This document shows positions 5,897 through 12,435 of a stretch of DNA of 12,435 nt, piece after piece. The stretch is from Bacteroidales bacterium UBA2287 (GTDB lineage: Bacteria > Bacteroidota > Bacteroidia > Bacteroidales > Tenuifilaceae): NCBI GenBank assembly GCA_002345675.1, contig DDWL01000062.1, positions 1 through 12,435 of the forward strand, given 5' to 3'. The position numbers and the translations under genes were made by a program. The notes under the pieces were generated by a model. It did no database searches, was not told where the DNA came from, and saw only the letters and a list, made by a program, of their open reading frames with translations. How positions within the stretch are numbered: the stretch's first letter is position 1; every line of letters starts with the position of its first letter.

Positions 5897-5917
5897 TAAT
5901 AACTAAAAGAATAATAT

Positions 5918-7015
5918 ATGAAAAACTCAATTCGAGTAATACTTTCTGCAGCTGTTATTCTGTTTTTGGTTGGTTGCAATAGCACAAAAAACGAAACGCC
6001 ACAATACACAAACTCCATTGTGGTTATGCACCCAACGGTTAATAATGTGAAAACCATTTTGGAGCTAATCGATACGGGAGTTTTTCCGTTACCAGCCAAT
6101 TACTGCATAGTTGGTGTTTACCATAAAAATGGCAGCTACGACTATTCCAAAACTGCCGAGTACCTTAACGCCAATGGCATAAAAAGGGTTTGTCTTGTTT
6201 CTACAGGCGCCGAGTTGAGTATCGATAATATTTACTCCCAAAACGGTTGCTCTTCGCTTTACGATTCGCTATTTCGAACATCGAAGGGCATAGTTTTTCT
6301 TGGTGGCCCCGATTTGCCTCCGGCAACCTATGGGCGACCTACCAATTTGCTAACCGAAATAACCGACCTGCACCGCCACTACTTCGAGCTATCGTTTCTT
6401 TTTCATCTTATGGGTGGCAGTCAGGATACCTTATTTAAGCCACTTATGGCACAAAATGTTAACTTTCCGGTTTTGGGAATTTGCCTTGGCATGCAAAGCA
6501 TGAATGTTGCTACTGGCGGAACCATGATTCAGGATATTCCCACCGAAAAGTATGGCAAACAAAAAGTCGAAGAGGTTTTAGCCATGAATTCCCAGCAGCA
6601 GCATAGGAATTACAATACAAATTTCGGGATTGACGATAATCTTATTTGGGGTCATCTGCACCAAATAACTTTCGAAAAGGGCAGCCTTATCGATAGCCTC
6701 AACGGCTCATCAATTGCACCAACAATTTGGAGTAGCCACCATCAGTGTGTCGACGATCTTGGTAAAGGCATTAAGCCTATTGCTTGGTCAGTCGATGGAC
6801 AAATAGTTGAGGCAATAGTTCACCGAAATTACCCAAAGGTAATTGGGATACAATTTCACCCCGAAGTACCATTGCTTTACAATGCCAACGAAAAGCTTAA
6901 CCGAGTGCCAAACGAGGAGAAAAAACACACCTATATCGATTTGTACGCAGGCGAAAATGGTGAAAATTTTCACAGAGCATTTTGGAAACATTTTGCAAAT
7001 TCAGTTTCGGAGTAA
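5918..7015 (+). CDS. Lipoprotein with class I GATase-like (peptidase C26) hydrolase domain
   Basis: A 365-aa protein. Residues 1-19 are a type II signal peptide with lipobox LVGC, so Cys20 is the lipidation site and the enzyme acts in the periplasm or on the outer membrane. The domain follows the gamma-glutamyl hydrolase/PuuD plan: GGPDLPPATYG (129-139), RHYFEL before the nucleophile elbow, GICLGMQ with nucleophile C189, TGGTMIQDIP, HHQ (274-276), DGQIVEAI and GIQFHPE with H314 and E316 completing the triad. PuuD itself is about 254 aa and cytosolic. This protein has an extra region of about 100 residues (30-125) and an export signal, so a role on peptidoglycan-derived or other gamma-glutamyl peptides is possible but only inferred. 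ATG 5918 is chosen for the signal peptide. Confidence 0.9.
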   Translation: MKNSIRVILSAAVILFLVGCNSTKNETPQYTNSIVVMHPTVNNVKTILELIDTGVFPLPANYCIVGVYHKNGSYDYSKTAEYLNANGIKRVCLVSTGAELSIDNIYSQNGCSSLYDSLFRTSKGIVFLGGPDLPPATYGRPTNLLTEITDLHRHYFELSFLFHLMGGSQDTLFKPLMAQNVNFPVLGICLGMQSMNVATGGTMIQDIPTEKYGKQKVEEVLAMNSQQQHRNYNTNFGIDDNLIWGHLHQITFEKGSLIDSLNGSSIAPTIWSSHHQCVDDLGKGIKPIAWSVDGQIVEAIVHRNYPKVIGIQFHPEVPLLYNANEKLNRVPNEEKKHTYIDLYAGENGENFHRAFWKHFANSVSE

Positions 7016-7158
7016 CTGCATTTATAGAATACCCAAATATTTATATGTTTCCCTATTGACTTGTGTCCATAATTTGCAGATATTAGTATCAAATTGTATT
7101 GCTTTAATTACAAGCATTAAGCCACTCTACATTTAAGTCTACTTAATACAAAATAGGT

Positions 7159-9681
7159 ATGAGACTTAATCTCGTTTTAGCAACGTTACTTATTAATTTA
7201 TCGCTAATTGCCTTTTCGCAAAAGGTCGATATTATTGGTCAAATAACCAACGAAAGCTACGAGCCAATTTCTGAAGTTAAGGTTCAAGTTAGTGGTTCTC
7301 CTCTTTTTAAAATTACCGATACAAATGGCCGGTACACAATTCAGGTAAACCCAATCGATACTATCGCTTTTTTGGCAAACGGTTTTGCAACTCATTTAGT
7401 TCCTGTTGCATCGCTAACAGTGAATAAAGCCGAAAATGAAATTATATTATACAACGCAATGCTTTTTCCAAGTGCCGATGTTTTTAACTTTTCGCTCGAG
7501 CAGCTATTAAACCTTGAAGTTATTTCAGTTTCGAAAAAGTCGGAAAAGCTAAGCGAAACTCCACAAACAGTAATTGTAGTAACCCGCGACGATATCCAAA
7601 GCAGAGGTTACACCGATCTCGAGCAAATTTTTCACGACCTTCCGGGGTTCGATATTTCAAGAGGTTACGGAACCGAGTACTCGCAAATTTACCAACGAGG
7701 TTACCGATCGAATAATACCGACCGTACTCTTTTTTTAATTGATGGGGTTGAGGAAAACGACCTTTGGAGCGGCAGCGCGTGGATTGGGCGTCAGTTTCCC
7801 TTAAATAATATCGAAAAAATTGAGGTTATTTATGGCCCTGCAACAACCGTTTACGGTCCAAACGCATTCGTGGGTGCTGTAAATGTAGTAACCAAGGGAG
7901 TTTCAGGAATTATTAAACCCAATAATTTTATTGGAATTAATGACAATACTGGCTATGGCACTTGGAATACTCTATTTACCGATTTAACTATTGCTGCAAG
8001 GCATAAAAACGTTTCACTTTCAGTTTCGGGTCGATGGTACCAATCCGATGAAATGGATTTGTCGAAATACCCCGATTGGGACTACATTCTTGCGCCCTAC
8101 ACTGTCGATTACTACAAGCAACTACTTGGCACTGCAAGCGATGAGGTGGCAACTGCTGCCCAAAGCCTCGACCAGCAGGGTTACGAAAACTCCCCTTCGT
8201 TACAAGGCATTAAACCTAGTTATAGCAACCGAACCGAAAATTACTATGTTTACGGAAAACTTAATATTCAAAACCTTACACTTGGGTTCGAAACATTTAA
8301 ACGCAAGGAAGGCTATGGTGCATGGTACACCGATAAGTACGAACTTGGAACCGACCATGGAGGTTATTGGATACCAAAAAATTTATTCCTTTATGCAAAA
8401 TACCGGGAAGCGTTCACGAATAACTTAACAATTTCAAGTTTCACCACTTTTCGTCAGCATGGTATTGATGGAGGGAGTAAGGAACTGTACTACATTGGTT
8501 ACCTAAATGGTGAACTGAACTTAGCCGATTTAACCGACATTAATGGAGCACTTTTGCCAGAAATTAATCGCCAAAAACCATACTGGTGGGTTGGCTATTA
8601 TCAAACCTACTCGAATCAACTTCGCTCCGAACTTAAGATTGAGTGGGATATAACTAGCAAACTAAACTTTGTAATGGGAGCAGAGTATCGCCTAAGCCAC
8701 ATTCAAGGACAGTACTTAGTTAGCGAACAGCAAAACCCCGAAGAAACAGGAATGCCCGAGGAGTTACCTGGAGGGAACCACTTTCACAGTAACGATTTTG
8801 GGCTGTTCGCTCAGGGACGCATTCAACCCGTAAAACATCTTTTTATTATTGCTGGAGGGAGAGTTGATAATAATAGAATACGAAAGACGGGTGGTTATGG
8901 CACTGTTTTTAATCCAAAACTGGCAGTAGTATACTCGCCAAATAAAATTGTAATTAAAGCAATTTACTCCGAAGCTTTTAAGGATGCCGACTTTTGGACT
9001 AAGTATGGTACAACACCGGGTCGATTGCTCAATAACCCAGGGTTATCGCCCGAAAAAGTTAAAAATATTGACCTTAGCTTTGGTTGGCAATTCTCGAAAA
9101 GCGCATATTTCGACATTGTAGGTTATAGCGCAATGTACGATGGCGTTGTTGGCACTGCCGATGTAACTTATACTAATGGCAATGGCGAAATTGTTAATAC
9201 AACTCAACACCAACCAATTGGGTCGCTGGCAATAATGGGAGTTCAAGGTAACTTTAACTTTAGGGTTGCTAATTATTCGGCATATCTAAATTACACTTTC
9301 ACGCATCCATACAATACTACTGGAACTAAAAATATTAGAATTGGCGATATTGCTTCGCATCGCCTAAATTTTGGAACAGCTGTTAGCATAAACCGAAAAA
9401 CAAACCTTAGCTTACGTTGCAACTGGGTTGGCGAACGTAAAACGGGGGATAGTACAACAATTTCATCGAATCCTTACAGTAAAATCGATCCATATTTTGT
9501 TGTTAATGGGGCAATTAGTCACCAGATTTGGAATGGCATTTCAGCCCAGATTTCAATTTTTAATTTTTTTAATACCGAATATTTTCATCCGGGTGTTCGA
9601 AGCGCTAATGGCACTTACTACGCAGCCCGGCTTCCTCAGTACGAAAGGCAATTTGTTTTCTCGCTTCGAGCCGATTTGTAA
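7159..9681 (+). CDS. TonB-dependent outer-membrane receptor
   Basis: An 840-aa protein. It has a signal peptide at 1-20 (ending AFSQ), then a carboxypeptidase-regulatory-like beta-sandwich (about 23-105, with ITDTNGRYTIQV). A linker holds the SLEQLLNLEVISVSKKSEK motif common in front of Bacteroidota plugs. The plug domain follows at about 133-246 (ETPQTVIVVTRDDI, LIDGVEEND, IEKIEVIYGPATTVYG, AVNVVTKG). The rest (about 260-840) is a 22-strand-type barrel rich in alternating aromatic residues, ending in FVFSLRADL. Such receptors import scarce solutes with energy from TonB-ExbBD. The substrate cannot be told from the sequence. There is no SusD partner, so a glycan-uptake locus is unlikely; siderophore, cobalamin or peptide uptake remain open. 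No clear promoter or terminator was found; 9690-9710 is only a T-rich stretch without a hairpin. Confidence 0.96.
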   Translation: MRLNLVLATLLINLSLIAFSQKVDIIGQITNESYEPISEVKVQVSGSPLFKITDTNGRYTIQVNPIDTIAFLANGFATHLVPVASLTVNKAENEIILYNAMLFPSADVFNFSLEQLLNLEVISVSKKSEKLSETPQTVIVVTRDDIQSRGYTDLEQIFHDLPGFDISRGYGTEYSQIYQRGYRSNNTDRTLFLIDGVEENDLWSGSAWIGRQFPLNNIEKIEVIYGPATTVYGPNAFVGAVNVVTKGVSGIIKPNNFIGINDNTGYGTWNTLFTDLTIAARHKNVSLSVSGRWYQSDEMDLSKYPDWDYILAPYTVDYYKQLLGTASDEVATAAQSLDQQGYENSPSLQGIKPSYSNRTENYYVYGKLNIQNLTLGFETFKRKEGYGAWYTDKYELGTDHGGYWIPKNLFLYAKYREAFTNNLTISSFTTFRQHGIDGGSKELYYIGYLNGELNLADLTDINGALLPEINRQKPYWWVGYYQTYSNQLRSELKIEWDITSKLNFVMGAEYRLSHIQGQYLVSEQQNPEETGMPEELPGGNHFHSNDFGLFAQGRIQPVKHLFIIAGGRVDNNRIRKTGGYGTVFNPKLAVVYSPNKIVIKAIYSEAFKDADFWTKYGTTPGRLLNNPGLSPEKVKNIDLSFGWQFSKSAYFDIVGYSAMYDGVVGTADVTYTNGNGEIVNTTQHQPIGSLAIMGVQGNFNFRVANYSAYLNYTFTHPYNTTGTKNIRIGDIASHRLNFGTAVSINRKTNLSLRCNWVGERKTGDSTTISSNPYSKIDPYFVVNGAISHQIWNGISAQISIFNFFNTEYFHPGVRSANGTYYAARLPQYERQFVFSLRADL

Positions 9682-9749
9682 ACTTTTGTATTTTTTTTTC
9701 TTTTTTTATAATATTTGCCATATATTTATCCCACTCAATTAATTACAAT

Positions 9750-9793
9750 ATGAAACCGATTTCCACCATACTTCTTTTTGTCGCCTAGGGCGA
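9750..9793 (+). other. Truncated 12-codon ORF with overlapping palindrome
   Basis: ATG at 9750 opens MKPISTILLFVA, which looks like the first half of a signal peptide, and stops at TAG (9786-9788). The stop lies in the loop of a perfect palindrome, TCGCC-TAG-GGCGA (9781-9793). It could be a remnant of a lost secreted-protein gene or chance. Confidence 0.25.
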
Positions 9794-9876
9794 GAGTATT
9801 CCCGTTTACCCCACTTTACAGCTAACGGTTCATTTTGTAATAATTACTAACTTTTTTTACTTACTTATTAAATTCT

Positions 9877-9882
9877 GGAGGA
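9877..9882 (+). promoter_or_regulatory. Strong Shine-Dalgarno sequence (GGAGGA)
   Basis: GGAGGA lies six bases before ATG 9889. It stands out because the other genes in this window lack such a site, as is usual in Bacteroidota. It supports translation of the small ORF at 9889-10008, not of the MATE frame. Confidence 0.5.
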
Positions 9883-9888
9883 TTTCCT

Positions 9889-10008
9889 ATGAAACCAACT
9901 TCTGTCGTTATGACTGTGGCAAACGTTTTTGCCCAAAATTTTACACCGCTACATGCGAACTTACATTGCCATTACAAACATCGAAAACGAAAACGACATG
10001 AAACATAA
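9889..10008 (+). CDS. Possible 39-aa leader peptide before the MATE gene
   Basis: The ORF starts at ATG 9889 behind a good Shine-Dalgarno site and ends at TAA 10006-10008. It overlaps the first ATG of the MATE reading frame (9998) by 11 bases in a different frame. The peptide begins MKPTSVVMTVANVFAQNFTP and ends with a very basic stretch, HYKHRKRKRHET. The overlap would allow translational coupling to the transporter. Its start resembles the 12-codon ORF at 9750 (both MKP(I/T)S), so both may be debris of a duplicated secreted-protein start. No homology is recognised; it is a candidate only. Confidence 0.3.
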   Translation: MKPTSVVMTVANVFAQNFTPLHANLHCHYKHRKRKRHET

Positions 10009-11419
10009 CTACATACATAGTCAACATAAAAGAATAAGTCGCCTTTTAGGCGAAATAAAGGAGGCCATAAAGGGCACCGACGCCGATTACACATCCCTTA
10101 GCCTTCGAAAATCGCTTCTTCTACTGTCCATTCCCATGGTGCTCGAAATGCTCATGGAATCGGTATTTGCCATTTTCGACATTTACTTCGTTTCAAAACT
10201 TGGAGCCGATGCCATTTCGGTAGTTGGCCTCACCGAGTCGCTACTCACCATTGTTTACGCATTTGGTATTGGCTTTGCCATTTCGGCCACAGCCATAGTT
10301 TCGCGCCGTATTGGCGAAAAAGACCCAGTACGAGCCGCCAATGCTGCCTTTCAGGCTTTAACAGTTTCCCTTTCGGTGTCGATTCTTATTAGTTTAGTTG
10401 GCATTTTTTATAGCGACCAGCTACTTACTTTAATGGGAGCCGAGCAGAGTGTTATCGACCAGTTTGGAGGCTACACCCAGTGGATGCTTGGCGGAAACGC
10501 AACAATAATGCTGCTTTTTATATTGAATGGTATATTCCGAGGAGCTGGCGACGCATCAATAGCCATGAGGGTTCTTTGGATTGCCAATATCATCAACATT
10601 GTACTCGATCCACTCCTAATTTTTGGGATAGGTATATTCCCAAAACTGGGCATCGAAGGGGCTGCAATAGCAACCAATATTGGTAGAGGAACAGGTGTGC
10701 TAATTCAGCTATACGTGCTTTTTAGAGGAAAAAGTAGAATTCATCTATTGCTATCGCATTTCCGTATCGATTGGCAACAAGTTGGGGCTTACATAAAACT
10801 ATCATTGCCAGGAATTATGCAACTTTTAGTAGCAACAACCAGCTGGGTGGCTTTAATTCGAATTATTTCCGACTTTGGAAGCGTTGCCATGGCAGGTTAC
10901 ACAATAGGCATACGAATTATCATTTTTGTACTATTGCCCTCATCGGGGTTAAGCAATGCCGCTGCTACACTGGTTGGTCAAAATTTAGGCGCTGGAAATC
11001 CAAAGCAGGCCGAGCGATCGGTTTGGGCTTCGGGTATTGCAAGTGCCATTATGCTTGGCATTATTGGGGTAATTCTTATAATTTGGGCAAACCCAATTGT
11101 TGGACTTTTAACTTCCGAACTCAACGTTATTGAAAAAGGTGCCGAGTGCCTTCGCATTGTAAGCATAGGCTTTGTTTCGTATGGCTTTGGAATGGTTGTA
11201 GTACAGTCGATTAATGGGGCTGGCGATACTTTAACACCAATGATAATAAACATTTTCTGCTTTTGGTTACTCGAAATACCGTTGGCGTACTTTCTTGCCA
11301 TTGTTTTAGATATGAAGGAAAGTGGCGTTTACTACGCCATTGTAACTGCCGAAACGGCAATGACAATAACGGCTATAATAGTGTTTCGACGAGGGAAATG
11401 GAAGTTGCAAAAGGTATAA
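9998..11419 (+). CDS. MATE family multidrug/cation efflux transporter
   Basis: A 473-aa protein from ATG 9998. It has about 12 hydrophobic segments in two similar halves, as in the NorM/DinF (COG0534) family. These inner-membrane proteins export drugs or metabolites in exchange for Na+ or H+. The N-terminal soluble part EAIKGTDADYTSLSLRKSLLLLSIP, then MVLEMLMESVFAIFDIYFVSKLG, is characteristic of Bacteroidota MATE proteins; GIFRGAGDASIAM and, in the second half, SINGAGDTLTPMI are the matching pseudo-repeat motifs. In-frame TTG 9929 and ATG 9953 would extend it, but family members start close to the chosen site. The substrate is unknown. It follows the TonB-dependent receptor on the same strand after about 316 bases, probably as a separate unit. 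Confidence 0.94.
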   Translation: MKHNYIHSQHKRISRLLGEIKEAIKGTDADYTSLSLRKSLLLLSIPMVLEMLMESVFAIFDIYFVSKLGADAISVVGLTESLLTIVYAFGIGFAISATAIVSRRIGEKDPVRAANAAFQALTVSLSVSILISLVGIFYSDQLLTLMGAEQSVIDQFGGYTQWMLGGNATIMLLFILNGIFRGAGDASIAMRVLWIANIINIVLDPLLIFGIGIFPKLGIEGAAIATNIGRGTGVLIQLYVLFRGKSRIHLLLSHFRIDWQQVGAYIKLSLPGIMQLLVATTSWVALIRIISDFGSVAMAGYTIGIRIIIFVLLPSSGLSNAAATLVGQNLGAGNPKQAERSVWASGIASAIMLGIIGVILIIWANPIVGLLTSELNVIEKGAECLRIVSIGFVSYGFGMVVVQSINGAGDTLTPMIINIFCFWLLEIPLAYFLAIVLDMKESGVYYAIVTAETAMTITAIIVFRRGKWKLQKV

Positions 11420-11427
11420 TTGTAGTG

Positions 11428-11471
11428 AAATAGTCAGAGTGCAACCGTGTTTGACATTCTGACTATTTTTT
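11428..11471 (+). terminator. Intrinsic terminator of the MATE gene
   Basis: AAATAGTCAGA (11428-11438) and TCTGACTATTT (11458-11468) form a perfect 11-bp stem with a 19-base loop, followed by T6 (11466-11471). It begins 8 bases after the stop codon. Confidence 0.92.
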
Positions 11472-11478
11472 AATGTAT

Positions 11479-11522
11479 TAAAAAAATATGAATTCCACTT
11501 TCTTCTGCGATGTCAAATGGAA
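11479..11522 (-). terminator. Weak leftward terminator of the DUF3788 gene
   Basis: TTCCA (11493-11497) and TGGAA (11518-11522) form a 5-bp stem with a long loop. On the minus strand it is followed within a few bases by a T7-8 run (complement of 11479-11486). The stem is short, so confidence is low. Confidence 0.3.
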
Positions 11523-11533
11523 AACAAATACTC

Positions 11534-11953
11534 TTAATTGCCAATCTTTAAATCTATCAATTTCTTTATATCACTTAAAATAGCATCGGCCTTAACATCA
11601 ATTCTAATTCCACGACCTTCGGCATAAACTTTAGCCATTTCGAGTTCTTTCTTTATTTCGTTCGACACATCGCTTTTCAAAATAACTTCAAACGCTTTTT
11701 GTCCAAAAACAAAGGCTGCTTTAAAGTATTTGTCTCGTGGTAAAAGATAAATAATTGCACGCTTTTTATCTTTTATTCTGAAATTCCAGCCGTACTTTTC
11801 GCCCGAGAATTTCCATTCCTCTGTTGCTTTTGGGTACTTTGAATAAACATACAATGCAATTGCTTGCCAAAGCTCATGCAAATTTCCCAATGCGATTATA
11901 AGGTCGCTGTTATTTGGAATGCTGTTTTTGTTGGTAAATATACTTTTGTCCAT
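11534..11953 (-). CDS. DUF3788 family protein
   Basis: A 139-aa cytosolic protein from ATG 11953. Recognisable family stretches are MDKSIFTNKN (1-10), LGNLHELWQ (22-30), KYPKATEEWKFSGEKYGWNF (39-58), KDKKRAIIYLLPRD (61-74), FKAAFVFGQKA (77-87) and YAEGRGIRIDV (110-120). The biochemical function of DUF3788 is unknown. An upstream in-frame ATG at 11977 would add MLKQKINS, but that lies inside the preceding gene; the start at 11953 fits the family N-terminus and leaves one base after the upstream TAG. The two genes therefore form a translationally coupled pair. Confidence 0.92.
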   Translation of the reverse strand: MDKSIFTNKNSIPNNSDLIIALGNLHELWQAIALYVYSKYPKATEEWKFSGEKYGWNFRIKDKKRAIIYLLPRDKYFKAAFVFGQKAFEVILKSDVSNEIKKELEMAKVYAEGRGIRIDVKADAILSDIKKLIDLKIGN

Positions 11954-11954
11954 A

Positions 11955-12335
11955 CTATTTATTTTTTGCTTCAGCAATTTCCATGTTTTCCTTTACCCTA
12001 AAGGCTACCATTTTTCGAACTAAATCGAGAGGAAGTGGTTTATCGATAGGAAATTTTATCGAACCCTTTGCCCATTCAAAACCTGCGAGGTCGCTTTTAA
12101 ACGCTTTTATTGCCGATGGAGTTGGGTAGAAACCTATATGGTTTTTAAAGCCAGCAAAATGAACTAAATTACCCTTTAGCGTAAATGTTGGTATTTGGTA
12201 GCTAATGGTTTCGCCAGCTTCGAGGGCAACCTGCTTAATTGTGTCTCTTAGCTCTTCGAGTAGAAACTGAACACTAACCGGAAACGTTGCAATGTAGGCA
12301 TCGATTGTTTTGGGGGGTGGTGTTTTTTCGGGCAT
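11955..12335 (-). CDS. DUF1801 family protein (YdhG-like)
   Basis: A 126-aa cytosolic protein. It has the DUF1801 pattern: TIDAYIATFPVSVQFLLEEL (10-29), an amphipathic helix with RDTIKQVALEAGETISYQIP (30-49), FTLKGNLVHFAGFKNHIGFY (51-70), PTPSAIKAF, GSIKFPIDKPLPLDLVRKMV (91-110) and a C-terminal helix. The frataxin-like fold of the family led to the name iron chaperone for some members, such as Bacillus YdhG, but that role is not shown here. It is the first gene of a two-gene unit with DUF3788; its TAG stop is one base from the next ATG. ATG 12335 is the natural start. The 100 bases upstream to the window edge are AT-rich and should hold the promoter, which I could not assign firmly. Confidence 0.92.
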   Translation of the reverse strand: MPEKTPPPKTIDAYIATFPVSVQFLLEELRDTIKQVALEAGETISYQIPTFTLKGNLVHFAGFKNHIGFYPTPSAIKAFKSDLAGFEWAKGSIKFPIDKPLPLDLVRKMVAFRVKENMEIAEAKNK

Positions 12336-12435
12336 TTAATTAGAATTTGTGTACACCTAAAATATGAATTTATATTTTCAAGAAGTCAAATTATTGACTA
12401 AAGGTAATAAATAAGTAATGATTAATATTTAATGT

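Noticed and set aside
7991..8428. 145-codon ORF in another frame of the receptor gene
   Set aside because: It is inside the barrel-coding part of the TonB-dependent receptor and its translation has no recognisable domain.
10771..11133. 120-codon ORF in another frame of the MATE gene
   Set aside because: It is a shadow of the membrane-protein codons, rich in Cys, Trp and Asn, without domain character.

Overview
The window looks like chromosomal DNA of a member of the Bacteroidota, probably Bacteroidales or Marinilabiliales-like (the order is a guess). It is AT-rich. It encodes a TonB-dependent receptor with the N-terminal carboxypeptidase-regulatory-like domain typical of the phylum, two lipoproteins and several small families common there (DUF3788, DUF1801, DUF3592, fasciclin). 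Most genes lack a Shine-Dalgarno sequence, and at least one promoter fits the TTG / TAnnTTTR pattern of the phylum.

Layout. 12-135: tRNA-Pro(GGG) and its terminator. 196-750 (-): OB-fold-like lipoprotein. 840-904: REP-like palindromes. 1022-1402 (+): DUF3592-like membrane protein. 1503-1682 (-): a decayed DUF427 gene that is easy to miss because stop codons break it. 1886-2392 (+): secreted fasciclin-domain protein with a clear promoter and terminator. 2447-2728: REP-like palindromes and two hairpin terminators. 2729-3967 (-): three RidA/YjgF domains fused in one polypeptide. 3968-4280: non-coding, with a cluster of nested inverted repeats. 4281-4763 (-): SRPBCC ligand-binding protein, divergent from 4843-5709 (+), a TraB/GumN-type secreted protein. 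5715-5896: a repeat element. 5918-7015 (+): a lipoprotein with a class I glutamine-amidotransferase-like (peptidase C26) domain. 7159-9681 (+): TonB-dependent receptor. 9682-9997: spacer with two very short ORFs, one with a strong ribosome binding site. 9998-11419 (+): MATE efflux transporter with terminator. 11534-12335 (-): a tightly coupled DUF1801-DUF3788 pair.

There is no obvious single pathway. The + strand block 4843-11419 is dominated by envelope proteins (secreted TraB-like protein, hydrolase lipoprotein, outer-membrane receptor, inner-membrane exporter), but the gaps between genes argue against one tight operon. The most unusual item is the triple RidA protein. RidA normally forms a homotrimer with active sites at the subunit interfaces, so a three-domain chain could fold as a one-chain pseudo-trimer, and its three repeats have diverged at conserved positions. 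I saw no CRISPR array, integrase, transposase gene, toxin-antitoxin pair or recognisable defence system.
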